Position numbers and translations under genes: made by a program. Below, piece after piece: positions 9,653 to 18,473 of a stretch of DNA of 64,000 nt (positions are counted from its first letter, which is position 1; every line of letters begins with the position of its first letter). The notes under the pieces were generated by a model that saw only the letters and a program-made list of their open reading frames with translations, was not told the origin of the DNA and did not search any database. The stretch covers positions 6,076,001 through 6,140,000 of the forward strand of contig NZ_CP139558.1 of assembly GCF_034262375.1 (NCBI RefSeq), read 5' to 3'. The DNA is from Mucilaginibacter sabulilitoris (lineage in GTDB: Bacteria; Bacteroidota; Bacteroidia; Sphingobacteriales; Sphingobacteriaceae).

Positions 9653-10591
9653 CTACAATGTACCTGTTGTACCTGTTTTAGCCGAATAACTTTTTAGCAA
9701 ATTGAAAAAATCAAGTGCTTCCAGGTCAGCTTTTAGCTTATCATAAGCTTGCTGGGTTAATGAGCTCAGCGGCAGTCTTGCATCTCCTAAATCCGTACCC
9801 AGCATTTTCATGATCGCACGTTGCGCGGCGATGGAAGGATGCTTGATGATACAGCGGATTACGTTAATCATGGTTAGCTGTAGTTGACGGGCTTCCTGAT
9901 TTTTGCCTGCAGCATACAGCTCCATAACATTTAAGTAAACCGGCGCAGCGAACGTATAGGTGCTGCCGATAGCCCCCTCTGCCCCAACAGCCAACGCTCC
10001 AAGCAGCATTTCATCATAGCCAAAAAGCGTGTCGAAACTACCACCTTTGTAATTTAAACATGACTGATATTCATGCAGTGTTGAAGCGGTATATTTTATG
10101 CCTGCAAGATTCGGGATAGCGGTTTCGCCGAGTGTTAAAAACTCCATCATATCCATACCCACACCGGTAACTGCAGGTATGTGATAATAGTAAAATGGAA
10201 GCTCTGGGGCAGCCGATGCGATTTGGGCCATACAGTCAACAAGGTTTTGAACCGATACCGGTTTAAAATAAAATGCCGCTACAGCCGAAAAGGCATCGGC
10301 TCCTATAGCCGCAGCATGAACAGCAAGCTTCTTACTTTCTTTAATAGAGGTATGACCAACATGCACCAACACCAATATACGTTTACGGGCAGCTTTTACA
10401 TAGGCCTCGGCAACTGCCATCCGTTCTTCCACGGTCATATTCGGCCCTTCGCCATTTGTACCGCAGATAAAAACGCCCGAAACCCCATCTGCAACAAGCT
10501 TATCTACCAGTAATGGTATCACATCTGTATTTATCTCACCGTCGTTATTATAAGCTGCAAATGTTGCCGCAACTATGCCTTTTATTTTCAT
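9653..10591 (-). CDS. nanA: N-acetylneuraminate lyase
   Basis: This 312-residue cytoplasmic aldolase of the DapA/NanA family splits N-acetylneuraminate into N-acetylmannosamine and pyruvate through a Schiff base. The Schiff-base lysine is Lys166 in AGIKYTAS and the catalytic tyrosine is Tyr136 in YYYHIPAVTGV, very close to E. coli NanA Tyr137 and Lys165. The YYHIPA-TGV block resembles animal N-acetylneuraminate lyases and differs from dihydrodipicolinate synthases. The substrate-carboxylate loop is GTNGEG (44-49). No signal peptide is present. It lies in a tight operon with the NanM-like gene (17 bases downstream) and a second aldolase (15 bases upstream). No N-acetylmannosamine epimerase or kinase is seen nearby, so later steps must be encoded elsewhere or differ. 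Confidence 0.88.
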   Translation of the reverse strand: MKIKGIVAATFAAYNNDGEINTDVIPLLVDKLVADGVSGVFICGTNGEGPNMTVEERMAVAEAYVKAARKRILVLVHVGHTSIKESKKLAVHAAAIGADAFSAVAAFYFKPVSVQNLVDCMAQIASAAPELPFYYYHIPAVTGVGMDMMEFLTLGETAIPNLAGIKYTASTLHEYQSCLNYKGGSFDTLFGYDEMLLGALAVGAEGAIGSTYTFAAPVYLNVMELYAAGKNQEARQLQLTMINVIRCIIKHPSIAAQRAIMKMLGTDLGDARLPLSSLTQQAYDKLKADLEALDFFNLLKSYSAKTGTTGTL

Positions 10592-10606
10592 TTATATGTT
10601 ATTAAG

Positions 10607-11539
10607 TTATAAGTTATTAAAAAATTCGGGTATTAAATTTATAGCCCGCTTACGAACCAGCGTTATGTCTTCCGCCGATATATACTGATATGGCCAACGT
10701 AAACGCGTACCTAATGGCATCCATCCGCCAACGGCTGCCAGAAATTTATCCAGCGCCGGGTTTGAATACTGCTTTTGCTGATAAGGCGCTATACACTCTC
10801 CAAAAAACTGTAAAATGCGCTGTTCAACATCGAGTGCGCTGGCTATATCCGTCTGCATTTGTGCCCACCACCGTTGGGCCGCACCCGGATTAATGCAAGC
10901 TACATTAGAATACGCTCCGGAAGCGACACCATTTTTTACACCGCTTGCCAGCAAATGTCCGGGTACAAACACAGAAAGATTGCCGGCATACTGCTTCATA
11001 TCCGCAAACCAATGCTCATTTCCACTGAGTACTTTTAGCCCTATAAGCTGCGGAACTGCCTGTTTAAGCGTTGCAAATTCATCAGGCTTAAGCACCGTTT
11101 TAGCGTGTGGCGGATTATATAATACCAGTGGGACATCAAAGCCGGCCATTACCTCCAAAAATGATATTTGTTCCTGCTGGTTAGCCGTAACCCAGTCCGG
11201 AAGAATAACTTGTACAGCATCAGGTTTAAGGTCGATGCTTCGTTTAACCCGCTCAAGCGATATCATCGGCGATGGATGACTTGCACCGATCTGAAAACGC
11301 ATACCTGCTGCCGTACAACGCTCAGCCAATATGGCGTTGATCTTGTCAAACTCCTCTTCTGTTTGATTGTGGAACTCGCCCGCGGTACCGTTAGAATATA
11401 TCCCATCCACACCGGCGGCTATCAGGTAATCTATCTCGGCGGCCAGTAAGTGGTAATCAATGGAATCGTCAGAATTAATAGGCAGTAACAAAGTTGCCCA
11501 ATTTCCTTTTAAGGTTTCCGCAGTGAGTTTTTGATTCAT
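10607..11539 (-). CDS. Second DapA/NanA-family aldolase, substrate unknown
   Basis: This 310-residue class I aldolase has the family's Schiff-base lysine at Lys169 (IGLKVLSG) and tyrosine at Tyr141 (VLYNPPHAKTVL), plus the carboxylate loop SNGTAGEF (49-56). The YNPPHAK block is unlike the YYHIPA block of the neighbouring nanA, so it probably acts on a different substrate, such as another 2-keto-3-deoxy sugar acid. It also lacks features that would mark it as a lysine-pathway dihydrodipicolinate synthase. It lies 12 bases after the dioxygenase gene and 15 bases before nanA, so all three are surely co-transcribed. The pairing suggests the locus handles more than one nonulosonic or ulosonic acid; this is inference. 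Confidence 0.8.
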   Translation of the reverse strand: MNQKLTAETLKGNWATLLLPINSDDSIDYHLLAAEIDYLIAAGVDGIYSNGTAGEFHNQTEEEFDKINAILAERCTAAGMRFQIGASHPSPMISLERVKRSIDLKPDAVQVILPDWVTANQQEQISFLEVMAGFDVPLVLYNPPHAKTVLKPDEFATLKQAVPQLIGLKVLSGNEHWFADMKQYAGNLSVFVPGHLLASGVKNGVASGAYSNVACINPGAAQRWWAQMQTDIASALDVEQRILQFFGECIAPYQQKQYSNPALDKFLAAVGGWMPLGTRLRWPYQYISAEDITLVRKRAINLIPEFFNNL

Positions 11540-11551
11540 TTCAGGTATGCT

Positions 11552-12331
11552 CTATAATTCGGATTCAAACTGTTTCACTTCCTCAAATCTGGTGGTACCT
11601 TTTACCAGACGGCCCAAACGCGGTTTACGGCCATTATATACTTCAATAGCATCTGCATCAGCATATCGTAAAAACAATATACGGCGGTCGCGGCTATCCG
11701 AGTAATTACCATCCGATTTGTGCAGCATCCAGCAGTTGAATATCAACGCATCACCGGCTTTCATTTCCATCGGCACGGCCAGGCTCTCATCGGCTTCAAC
11801 AATAATTTCAGACTGACTTTTCTTTTGCTCTTCATTTTGTGCCACCCTGATCTGGCCTTGTTTATGGCTGCCGGGTATGAGCCACAGGCAACCATTACCC
11901 CGGTCGGTATCATCCAGCGCGGTAAGCGTGGTTAATGCATTATACGGTTCCAACTCGCCATAGCCATTATCCTGGTGCCAGCCAAAAGGCTTGGTGTTGC
12001 CCTTCATTTTAAAAGTTAGCTGTGAAGTGGCCCCCTTTATATTAGGGCCGATAAGCTGCGAGGCTATATCAACAAGCGGTCCTTCAAAATAATAATCGCG
12101 CACGGCCGGTGACTGGTGGTGAATATTTACCAGTAAAGAATTTTGCAGCCAGCTTTTATCCGGATCAAACGATTCTTTTTCCTTTTTCCAGGCCGTCATG
12201 CACTCGTTCTGTATTTGTGTAATCCCGGCCGGATTAATTATTTTTTTTATGATTAAAAAACCATTTTCCCGGAATGTATTTAATTGTTCGGCATTTAGCT
12301 TTTGATAATTGAACCATTCTTCCCTTTTCAT
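11552..12331 (-). CDS. Phytanoyl-CoA dioxygenase (PhyH) family Fe(II)/2-oxoglutarate oxygenase
   Basis: This 259-residue cytoplasmic protein shows the non-haem iron facial triad of the PhyH family: His119 and Asp121 in FGWHQDNGY and His204 in WMLHKSDGN. Arg216 or Arg217 (SRDRRILFLRY) probably binds 2-oxoglutarate. The block GCLWLIPGSHKQG is also typical. Family members hydroxylate small molecules using O2 and 2-oxoglutarate. It sits 18 bases after susD and 12 bases before the second aldolase in the sialic acid operon, which makes a sugar-acid or related substrate likely. No characterised sialic acid pathway known to me uses such an enzyme, so its step is open. Confidence 0.85.
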   Translation of the reverse strand: MKREEWFNYQKLNAEQLNTFRENGFLIIKKIINPAGITQIQNECMTAWKKEKESFDPDKSWLQNSLLVNIHHQSPAVRDYYFEGPLVDIASQLIGPNIKGATSQLTFKMKGNTKPFGWHQDNGYGELEPYNALTTLTALDDTDRGNGCLWLIPGSHKQGQIRVAQNEEQKKSQSEIIVEADESLAVPMEMKAGDALIFNCWMLHKSDGNYSDSRDRRILFLRYADADAIEVYNGRKPRLGRLVKGTTRFEEVKQFESEL

Positions 12332-12349
12332 GACAGCTTAGATAAATAG

Positions 12350-13801
12350 TTAGTAACCTTGTGTTTGTACCAGTTTGGAGTTTGCCGCCAAAACCGTTGT
12401 TGATAGGGGCCAGAATAAAGGCGTAGTTTTTCCTTTCAAATTAGGCACGTAATTATAGGCATCAACGGTGCCACCAAAATGAAAACGCACTATATCATAC
12501 CAGCGCTTATTTTCAAAAAACAGCTCACGTCCTCTTTCATCAAATATGGCACGCTCAATAGTTGGCTTATCGGCTGCTCCGGCATAATTTTCAATACCCG
12601 CCCTTGTTCTTACCTTATTCAGGTAACTGATGGCCTGATCTGCGTTATTTAAACCGGCATAGGCTTCCGCTTCTATCAGATAAATATCCGCGAGGCGCCA
12701 CATGATCAGGTCATTGTCAGATACCCTGTCGTCAGCATATTTATTACCGGGAAGTTTTGTAATCCAGGCACTTTTTTGAACACTGCCCTGGCGTTCAATA
12801 ATAAATGTTGCCGGGATCCTTTTATCATTAGGCGAACCACTGAAAAGCGCCCGGCTTTCTTTACTGATCTGATACCCCCCCTGCCCGTTAACCGAAGTTA
12901 AGCAGTAAGCGATACTATCCAGGTTGGTCGCGTTGGAAATGGCCGTTAAAAATGGCAGCGCATTTACACCATAGTTAGCACCGGTTTCATCGCGGTTATA
13001 ATAAGCAGCCATAATTATTTCGGCATTGGCCCGGGTAGTAGTTACATCTTTAAAATTAGGCAACAAACTAACGCCGGTGCTTTCAACTGCTGCCGCAGCG
13101 GTCAGAGCATCTTTGAAATCCTGTTCGCCACCGGCCAGTACTTTGGCACTCCAAAGCTTTGCCTCTGCTTTCAGTGCCTGTGCCGCGCCATAAGAAAAGC
13201 GATATTTATTTGCATAATTTTTGTCCGGAAATAAGCTGATAGCCATATCCAGATCGGCAAAAATTTGCTTCATTACATCAGCTGCTTTGGCCCGGGGCAA
13301 TAGTGGCACATCATCGGTAGTAATGGCCTGCAGCATTAATGGTGTGTCGCCAATAACCCGCACCAGGAAAAAATAGGTATAGGCGCGCTGACAAAGCGCT
13401 TCGGCCTTTAACTTGTTTTTAACCGCCTGATTTGAGAAATTGAACGGCTCAATTTTAGCCAATAGTAAATTAACGTTACCTATGGCTTTATACTGACCGT
13501 TATAATTAAGGGCCCCAACAGTAGGGCTTAATATTTGCGACCAGGCCGTTGTTAAACGGCTATTGGTGCCGTTAATCAATTCCTCGCTGCGCTCATCACC
13601 GTATAAAATGGAGTTGGCGAAGGCACGGATAGAAGTATAGGTGCCAACTACATAAGGTTCAAAGTCGGTTTCGCTTTTAAAGTATACCTGGTCTGTAATT
13701 TGCGATTTTGGTTTTACCTCTAATAACTTATTGCACGAGGTAGAAACGGCCCCCATTAAAATGAGCAATGCCGGTATGATACATATCTTTTTCATTTTCA
13801 T
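12350..13801 (-). CDS. SusD/RagB-family outer-membrane glycan-binding lipoprotein (sialic acid locus)
   Basis: This 483-residue lipoprotein has a signal peptide with lipobox ending VSTSC and a SusD architecture: N-terminal LLEVKPKSQITDQVYFKSETDFEPYV (helical TPR part), LKAEALCQRAYTYFFLVRVIGDTPL, and the C-terminal RagB motif DERGRELFFENKRWYDIVRF. SusD proteins sit on the cell surface as lids on their SusC partner and capture glycans. The partner gene lies 10 bases upstream. The context implies binding of sialic acid or sialylated oligosaccharides. Confidence 0.9.
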   Translation of the reverse strand: MKMKKICIIPALLILMGAVSTSCNKLLEVKPKSQITDQVYFKSETDFEPYVVGTYTSIRAFANSILYGDERSEELINGTNSRLTTAWSQILSPTVGALNYNGQYKAIGNVNLLLAKIEPFNFSNQAVKNKLKAEALCQRAYTYFFLVRVIGDTPLMLQAITTDDVPLLPRAKAADVMKQIFADLDMAISLFPDKNYANKYRFSYGAAQALKAEAKLWSAKVLAGGEQDFKDALTAAAAVESTGVSLLPNFKDVTTTRANAEIIMAAYYNRDETGANYGVNALPFLTAISNATNLDSIAYCLTSVNGQGGYQISKESRALFSGSPNDKRIPATFIIERQGSVQKSAWITKLPGNKYADDRVSDNDLIMWRLADIYLIEAEAYAGLNNADQAISYLNKVRTRAGIENYAGAADKPTIERAIFDERGRELFFENKRWYDIVRFHFGGTVDAYNYVPNLKGKTTPLFWPLSTTVLAANSKLVQTQGY

Positions 13802-13811
13802 GATAATTGAA

Positions 13812-16800
13812 TTAAAATCTTAATGATGCTCCTAAAGTGAATTGCCTTGCCCGTGGATAACCTCCCGGATCAAAACCGGTAACTACCTCGGGATTTTGAC
13901 CTCTATAAGCTGTTAAGTAACCCAGATTGGTAGCGCTGACAAAAACAGTTAGCCCGGTTGCTTTAATTTTAGACAATAAAGTTTTAGGCAGGTCATAACT
14001 TAAGTAAACTTCGCGGAAGGCAAGAAAATCTCCTTTACTGATCAGTGTGGAAACATCGACAGAATAGGCGCTGCCAGTACCTACATCACTGGCTGCCTGA
14101 CGGATAAAGTTCTTTTGTCCGAAATCTGCATCTCCGAAAGAGAAACGTGCATACTTCTTACCAACATCACCCGGTTTCTGCCAGATATCAGGACCCAAAG
14201 CCTCTATAGGCGCTCCTTCATTATATGCACGCCCTTGTCCAAGCTCACGCCCCAGCGAACCATTATCTATCATGTTACCCATTGAAAAATCAACATTTAC
14301 CCGCATGGTAAAACCTTTGTAGGTAAATGTATTCTGCATGCCGCCGGTTTTGTTTGGCGTTTTGTAACCCATAAAAACCAGGTCACGGTTATCAATAATA
14401 CCATCGTTATTAAGGTCGTCAAACTGGTAATCGCCGGCATGTTTACCGGTTTTGATACCTGCCGCTGTCGCAATCTGATCAACATGTGTAGATTGCCAGG
14501 CGGCAGCCTCCTCCTCGGTTGAAAATACTTTCACAACCTTCCATGCGTAATAGCCAAATGGACGTTCGCCTTCGGCATAACCGCCTACTTCTATTTCTTT
14601 TCCGGTATGCGGATCAATTACCACACCGCCGCCCTGACGGTTTTTAACGCGCCCGTTATTTGGCAGCGATATTACTTTTTGTGCATTGTAAGCAAACGAG
14701 AAATTAGTACGCCAGTTAAAATCTTTGGTACGCAGTACGGTAGCCTGCAATTCTATTTCGACACCTTTATTCTGAATAGTTCCGTTGTTAAATATAATGG
14801 ATGAGAAAGGTGCTTCTGCCGGTAATGGCTTAGAATCGAGCCTGTCCTTGGTTAACTTATTATAAAAATCGACGGTCAGGTTAATCCTGTCTTTAAAAAA
14901 GCCCGCATCAACAGCTACATCTGTAGTTTGGGTAGTTTCCCATTTGAGGTTAGGGTTTGATAAGTTAGCCCGCTGGATCCCCGAAAGCTGATTGTACACG
15001 GTAGAGGTATAATTACCATAGGTATCGGTCAGGCTCAGATCGCTGGAACCGGCCTGGCCCCAGCTGCCGCGCAATTTCAACGTGCTTACCACATTTTCCT
15101 TCCAAAAACCTTCTCGATGTATATTCCAGCCTACAGAAGCTGAGGGGAAAGTACCGTATTTATTTTCCGGCGCGAAGTTGGAGAAACCATCCCTCCTGAC
15201 CACCGCACTAAACAGGTATTTAGATTGATAATCATAGCTGAACTGGCTAAAAAAACTGGCCGATCTTGATTCGCTTAGGCTGGTACCAAAGTTGGTTACG
15301 TTGGTGACCGTTACACCATTTATAGTGGTTACCGTAGGCTCGGTAATGGTACTGATATAATCATTTGCCCCTCTTTGCGAACCAATATCAACCACGTTAC
15401 CTGTATTACGGGTATAGTTAAAGCCGCCTAATATCATAAAATGATGATTTTCGCGCAGGGTATAATCGTACTGCAATATCTGATCTATCATCAGCTGGCG
15501 GGTATTATTTACATTTTCTGTTTTTAAACGGGAGGTAGGAAATTGTATGGGATCAGGAAATGCTTTCCGTGAAAAAATAGTTGTGCCATCGTTAATTAAG
15601 TAAGACAAAGCAGGCCTGAAATGCAAACCTTTAACAATGTTCCAGTCGGCATCAACCCTGGTTGCCAGTCGCTCGGTTGATGCGTTGGTATTGTCATAAG
15701 CCAGGGTGTGGAACCGGTTACGCGTAGTTAAATTTTCGCCGGTAGTTGGGGTGCCATCATCTTTAAATATCCTGATCAGCGGGGTAATGCGTGTAGCCCT
15801 CACCAAGTCATTGGTATAAGCATCAACATAATTTGGCAGCACGTTCTGATAGTTAACCATCGCGTTGATCTGCACATTATTGGTAGCTTTAAAACTGAAG
15901 TTACCCAAAGCGCTATAACGCTTATAGTTGGTACCTACAAAAGTTCCGGCCTGATTAATATAATTGAACGACACATTATAATTGGCCACTTGGCTACCGC
16001 CATCAATACCCAAATTGTAGTTATTGGTCATGCCGGTGTTCCATAATTTATCCTGGTAATGGTTATCGGCAAAAAGCAGCGTGGTTCCGGGATTAATGGG
16101 GTCATCCATTACTTCCCACCCTTTGGCCAGCAAGTTATTAACATAATCCTGACCTTCAACTGCCACAATGTTATCATACAAAGCGGTGAGATTGGTACCA
16201 ACGCCATACTGTCCTTTGGCTGTATACACCTTGGTACCGGCTGAAAAGCCGCCGTTATTCAGTAATGTATTTTTATCAATGGCATCGAAAGTATTTTTAA
16301 CGGTGGTACGTGCTAAACCGAGGTAATCACGTGCACTCATATAGTTTTGTGCCCCGGTTGGTACTTCCCAGTTGGTGCGGTAATTGAAGGTGATATTAGC
16401 CTTACCTGATCCGAACTTGCCACCTTTGGTTTTAATGACGATTACGCCATTGGCGCCCCTTGCACCATATATAGAGGTTGAAGCCGCATCTTTCATCACC
16501 TGCAGTGATTCGATATCATCGGGATTAATATCTTTCATCGGCCTGAAAATACCATCTACGATAACCAGCGGGCTGGAAGCATCTGAACTGAGCACCTGAT
16601 TACCGCCCGAGTTGCCGGTGCCTGTACCATACACATTTAGTTTGGAACCGCCGCGAATGATGATATTGCTTGGGGCCGACCCCGGCTGGCCATTGGAAAT
16701 GGGAATGGATACACCAGCTATTTTCCCTTGCAATGCGTTAATAGCGGTTGCATTGGCGGTATTCACCAATTGTTTTGGGTCAATTTTGGAGATTGCCGCC

Positions 16801-17165
16801 GTGTTTTTTTCCCGGGTTTGCTGCGAGTAGCCAACTACTACGACCTCAGATAAGGCTTGGGAACTGGGGTTTAAGGTTACATTCAACACCGGCCTTTCGT
16901 TAACAGGCACCTCGGCATTGTCATACCCCATAAATGAAAATACAAGGGTTGAACTGGATGAGGGTACACGCAACGTGTATTTACCATTCACATCTGACAG
17001 TGTACCGATTGTAGTGCCTTTTACTTTTACACTTACACCGGGCAGTGTTTCGGCCTTAGTGCCGTCGGAAACTACCCCCGATACGGTAAATGCGGTTTGC
17101 GCATTTACTTTGCCTATAGCCATGCAACAGGCCATGAGCAATAACATTAGTACTTGTTTTCTCAT
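13812..17165 (-). CDS. SusC-type TonB-dependent receptor (sialic acid locus)
   Basis: This 1117-residue outer-membrane transporter has a signal peptide ending GKVNAQ, a carboxypeptidase-regulatory-like domain (about 25-115: VSGVVSDGTKAETLPGVSVK), the EVVVVGYSQQ TonB-box region, a plug with SPLVIVDGIFRPMKDINPDDIE and IYGARGANGVIVIKTK, then a 22-strand barrel ending in an aromatic residue (ARQFTLGASLRF). There is no STN domain, so sigma-factor signalling is not expected. It imports oligosaccharides using TonB energy together with the SusD partner. One GntR-type operator (17184-17196) lies 19 bases upstream of its start, and the sialidase gene ends 74 bases upstream. Confidence 0.93.
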   Translation of the reverse strand: MRKQVLMLLLMACCMAIGKVNAQTAFTVSGVVSDGTKAETLPGVSVKVKGTTIGTLSDVNGKYTLRVPSSSSTLVFSFMGYDNAEVPVNERPVLNVTLNPSSQALSEVVVVGYSQQTREKNTAAISKIDPKQLVNTANATAINALQGKIAGVSIPISNGQPGSAPSNIIIRGGSKLNVYGTGTGNSGGNQVLSSDASSPLVIVDGIFRPMKDINPDDIESLQVMKDAASTSIYGARGANGVIVIKTKGGKFGSGKANITFNYRTNWEVPTGAQNYMSARDYLGLARTTVKNTFDAIDKNTLLNNGGFSAGTKVYTAKGQYGVGTNLTALYDNIVAVEGQDYVNNLLAKGWEVMDDPINPGTTLLFADNHYQDKLWNTGMTNNYNLGIDGGSQVANYNVSFNYINQAGTFVGTNYKRYSALGNFSFKATNNVQINAMVNYQNVLPNYVDAYTNDLVRATRITPLIRIFKDDGTPTTGENLTTRNRFHTLAYDNTNASTERLATRVDADWNIVKGLHFRPALSYLINDGTTIFSRKAFPDPIQFPTSRLKTENVNNTRQLMIDQILQYDYTLRENHHFMILGGFNYTRNTGNVVDIGSQRGANDYISTITEPTVTTINGVTVTNVTNFGTSLSESRSASFFSQFSYDYQSKYLFSAVVRRDGFSNFAPENKYGTFPSASVGWNIHREGFWKENVVSTLKLRGSWGQAGSSDLSLTDTYGNYTSTVYNQLSGIQRANLSNPNLKWETTQTTDVAVDAGFFKDRINLTVDFYNKLTKDRLDSKPLPAEAPFSSIIFNNGTIQNKGVEIELQATVLRTKDFNWRTNFSFAYNAQKVISLPNNGRVKNRQGGGVVIDPHTGKEIEVGGYAEGERPFGYYAWKVVKVFSTEEEAAAWQSTHVDQIATAAGIKTGKHAGDYQFDDLNNDGIIDNRDLVFMGYKTPNKTGGMQNTFTYKGFTMRVNVDFSMGNMIDNGSLGRELGQGRAYNEGAPIEALGPDIWQKPGDVGKKYARFSFGDADFGQKNFIRQAASDVGTGSAYSVDVSTLISKGDFLAFREVYLSYDLPKTLLSKIKATGLTVFVSATNLGYLTAYRGQNPEVVTGFDPGGYPRARQFTLGASLRF

Positions 17166-17183
17166 AATTAATCAATTTGTAGT

Positions 17184-17196
17184 TATGTTCTACATA
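17184..17196. promoter_or_regulatory. Predicted GntR operator in front of susC
   Basis: Inverted repeat TATGT-TCT-ACATA. It has the GT-N3-AC core typical of FadR-subfamily GntR operators and is shared with 18451-18463, 19219-19231 and 19369-19381. No TAnnTTTG element is seen beside this copy, so it may act as a secondary site within a transcript that starts at the sialidase. Confidence 0.65.
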
Positions 17197-17238
17197 TCTA
17201 AGTTCAAAAAAATGGGATGGTTTATAGGTTTTTAAGTT

Positions 17239-18387
17239 TTATGGTTTAAAGAGGTTATTGATATTTACAGATTGAAAGGCAATCCCTTCGTACGGCCTGG
17301 TAAGGCCAGCTTCATAAAAGCAGGCTATTTGCGCGTCATTAATTACAGCAATGTCTGAATAAGCAGAAGGGCCCGGATAGATCACCTGGCTTGCGGCCCA
17401 GGTTTTACCGTCATTAAGGCTCAGGCGTAAGGTGAGGTTTGACCTCGACATTTTATTAGCCGGGTTACTGAAAAATAAAAAACGCTTTTTTGACGACGGT
17501 TGGTAACTCAGCAGGCTCCCCTGGCATATTGGTTCAATAAGCACAGTGTCCGTCCCCATATTTCTCCAGGTTTGCCCGCCGTCCTTACTGATTGCTATTT
17601 TACGGGTTTTATCCCTCCTGCCGCTGTTGCGCATATTCAGCATGAGGCGGCCCTTTTTTATTTCGGCAACGGTGGTTTCATTTGCCATATCAAATGGTGT
17701 ATTGGCACCCAATTGCCATGTAACACCATGATCATCTGAGTAAATAATATGCGCGAAATTTTTACCGGTTGCCCTTTCAATATGATTAATTGGCACCACC
17801 AGCCGGCCCTTAAACTTACCCTGGCTTATTTGTAAACCATGACACGGACCTGTGGCATACCATGTCCAGTCGGGCATTTTTACTTGTTGAGTGATCTCTT
17901 TTGCAGGCGACCACGTTTTACCCGCATCATCTGATGACAGCACAAATACGCGGCGGGTGTCTTTACTTGTGCCGTCAACTATTTGCTTTTCATGATCAGT
18001 TCCGAGATTCCACGTAGACAAAAGCCATATTTTACCGGTAGCAGCGTCCTGAATGGGTACCGGGTTACCGCAGGTATTGGTAGAATCGCTCCATACAACC
18101 TGCATGTTGCCCCATGTTTTGCCGCCGTCTTGTGAACGCCTAAGCACCAGATCAATATCGCCGGAGTCGCCGCAATTATTTTTGCGGGCTTCAGCAAATG
18201 CCAACAACGTTCCGTTTGAGGTATTTAACAACGCAGGTATTCGGAAACAGGCGTACCCGTTATCGCCCGGTTTGTACAGGTAATTAAGAGACGCCGCATT
18301 ATTGTCCTGGGCTTGTGCAGCCAGCGTACAGAAAAATGATATTATTAAGCCCGAAAGCCTTAAGCGTGAAAGCATACTATACATCAT
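17239..18387 (-). CDS. Exo-alpha-sialidase, secreted (GH33 type)
   Basis: This 382-residue protein has a signal peptide (GLIISFFCTLAAQAQ), the FRIP motif (CFRIPALL, holding the arginine that binds the sialic acid carboxylate) and at least five Asp-box repeats: SQDGGKTW, SSDDAGKTW, SDDHGVTW, SKDGGQTW and SLNDGKTW. These define the six-bladed sialidase fold of GH33. It releases terminal sialic acid from glycoconjugates, feeding the SusCD pair and lyase encoded downstream. I chose a start at 18387 (18375 is also possible) instead of the in-frame ATG at 18432, because the predicted -7 element (18430-18437) covers that codon. The length of about 380 residues suits a single-domain enzyme without binding modules. 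Confidence 0.9.
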   Translation of the reverse strand: MMYSMLSRLRLSGLIISFFCTLAAQAQDNNAASLNYLYKPGDNGYACFRIPALLNTSNGTLLAFAEARKNNCGDSGDIDLVLRRSQDGGKTWGNMQVVWSDSTNTCGNPVPIQDAATGKIWLLSTWNLGTDHEKQIVDGTSKDTRRVFVLSSDDAGKTWSPAKEITQQVKMPDWTWYATGPCHGLQISQGKFKGRLVVPINHIERATGKNFAHIIYSDDHGVTWQLGANTPFDMANETTVAEIKKGRLMLNMRNSGRRDKTRKIAISKDGGQTWRNMGTDTVLIEPICQGSLLSYQPSSKKRFLFFSNPANKMSRSNLTLRLSLNDGKTWAASQVIYPGPSAYSDIAVINDAQIACFYEAGLTRPYEGIAFQSVNINNLFKP

Positions 18388-18429
18388 AACTATAATTGGT
18401 TTATAAACCCGGTTTTGGAAGCCGGGAAA

Positions 18430-18437
18430 CAAATGTA
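18430..18437 (-). promoter_or_regulatory. -7 promoter element of the sialidase gene
   Basis: On the minus strand this reads TACATTTG, a full match to TAnnTTTG. It lies about 43 bases upstream of the chosen start, and the GntR operator starts 13 bases further upstream, covering the -33 position. Confidence 0.5.
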
Positions 18438-18450
18438 ATTATTAAGTTAT

Positions 18451-18463
18451 TATGTAGTACATA
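18451..18463. promoter_or_regulatory. Predicted GntR operator of the sialidase promoter
   Basis: Inverted repeat TATGT-AGT-ACATA lying across the expected -33 region of the sialidase promoter, 13 bases upstream of its -7 element. Binding here would block RNA polymerase, consistent with repression relieved by a sialic acid catabolite. Confidence 0.7.
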
Positions 18464-18473
18464 AAAAATGAAA

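Noticed and set aside
10607..11539. Calling the second aldolase a lysine-biosynthesis dihydrodipicolinate synthase (dapA)
   Set aside because: It sits inside a sugar catabolic operon between an oxygenase and nanA; family resemblance alone does not support a lysine role.
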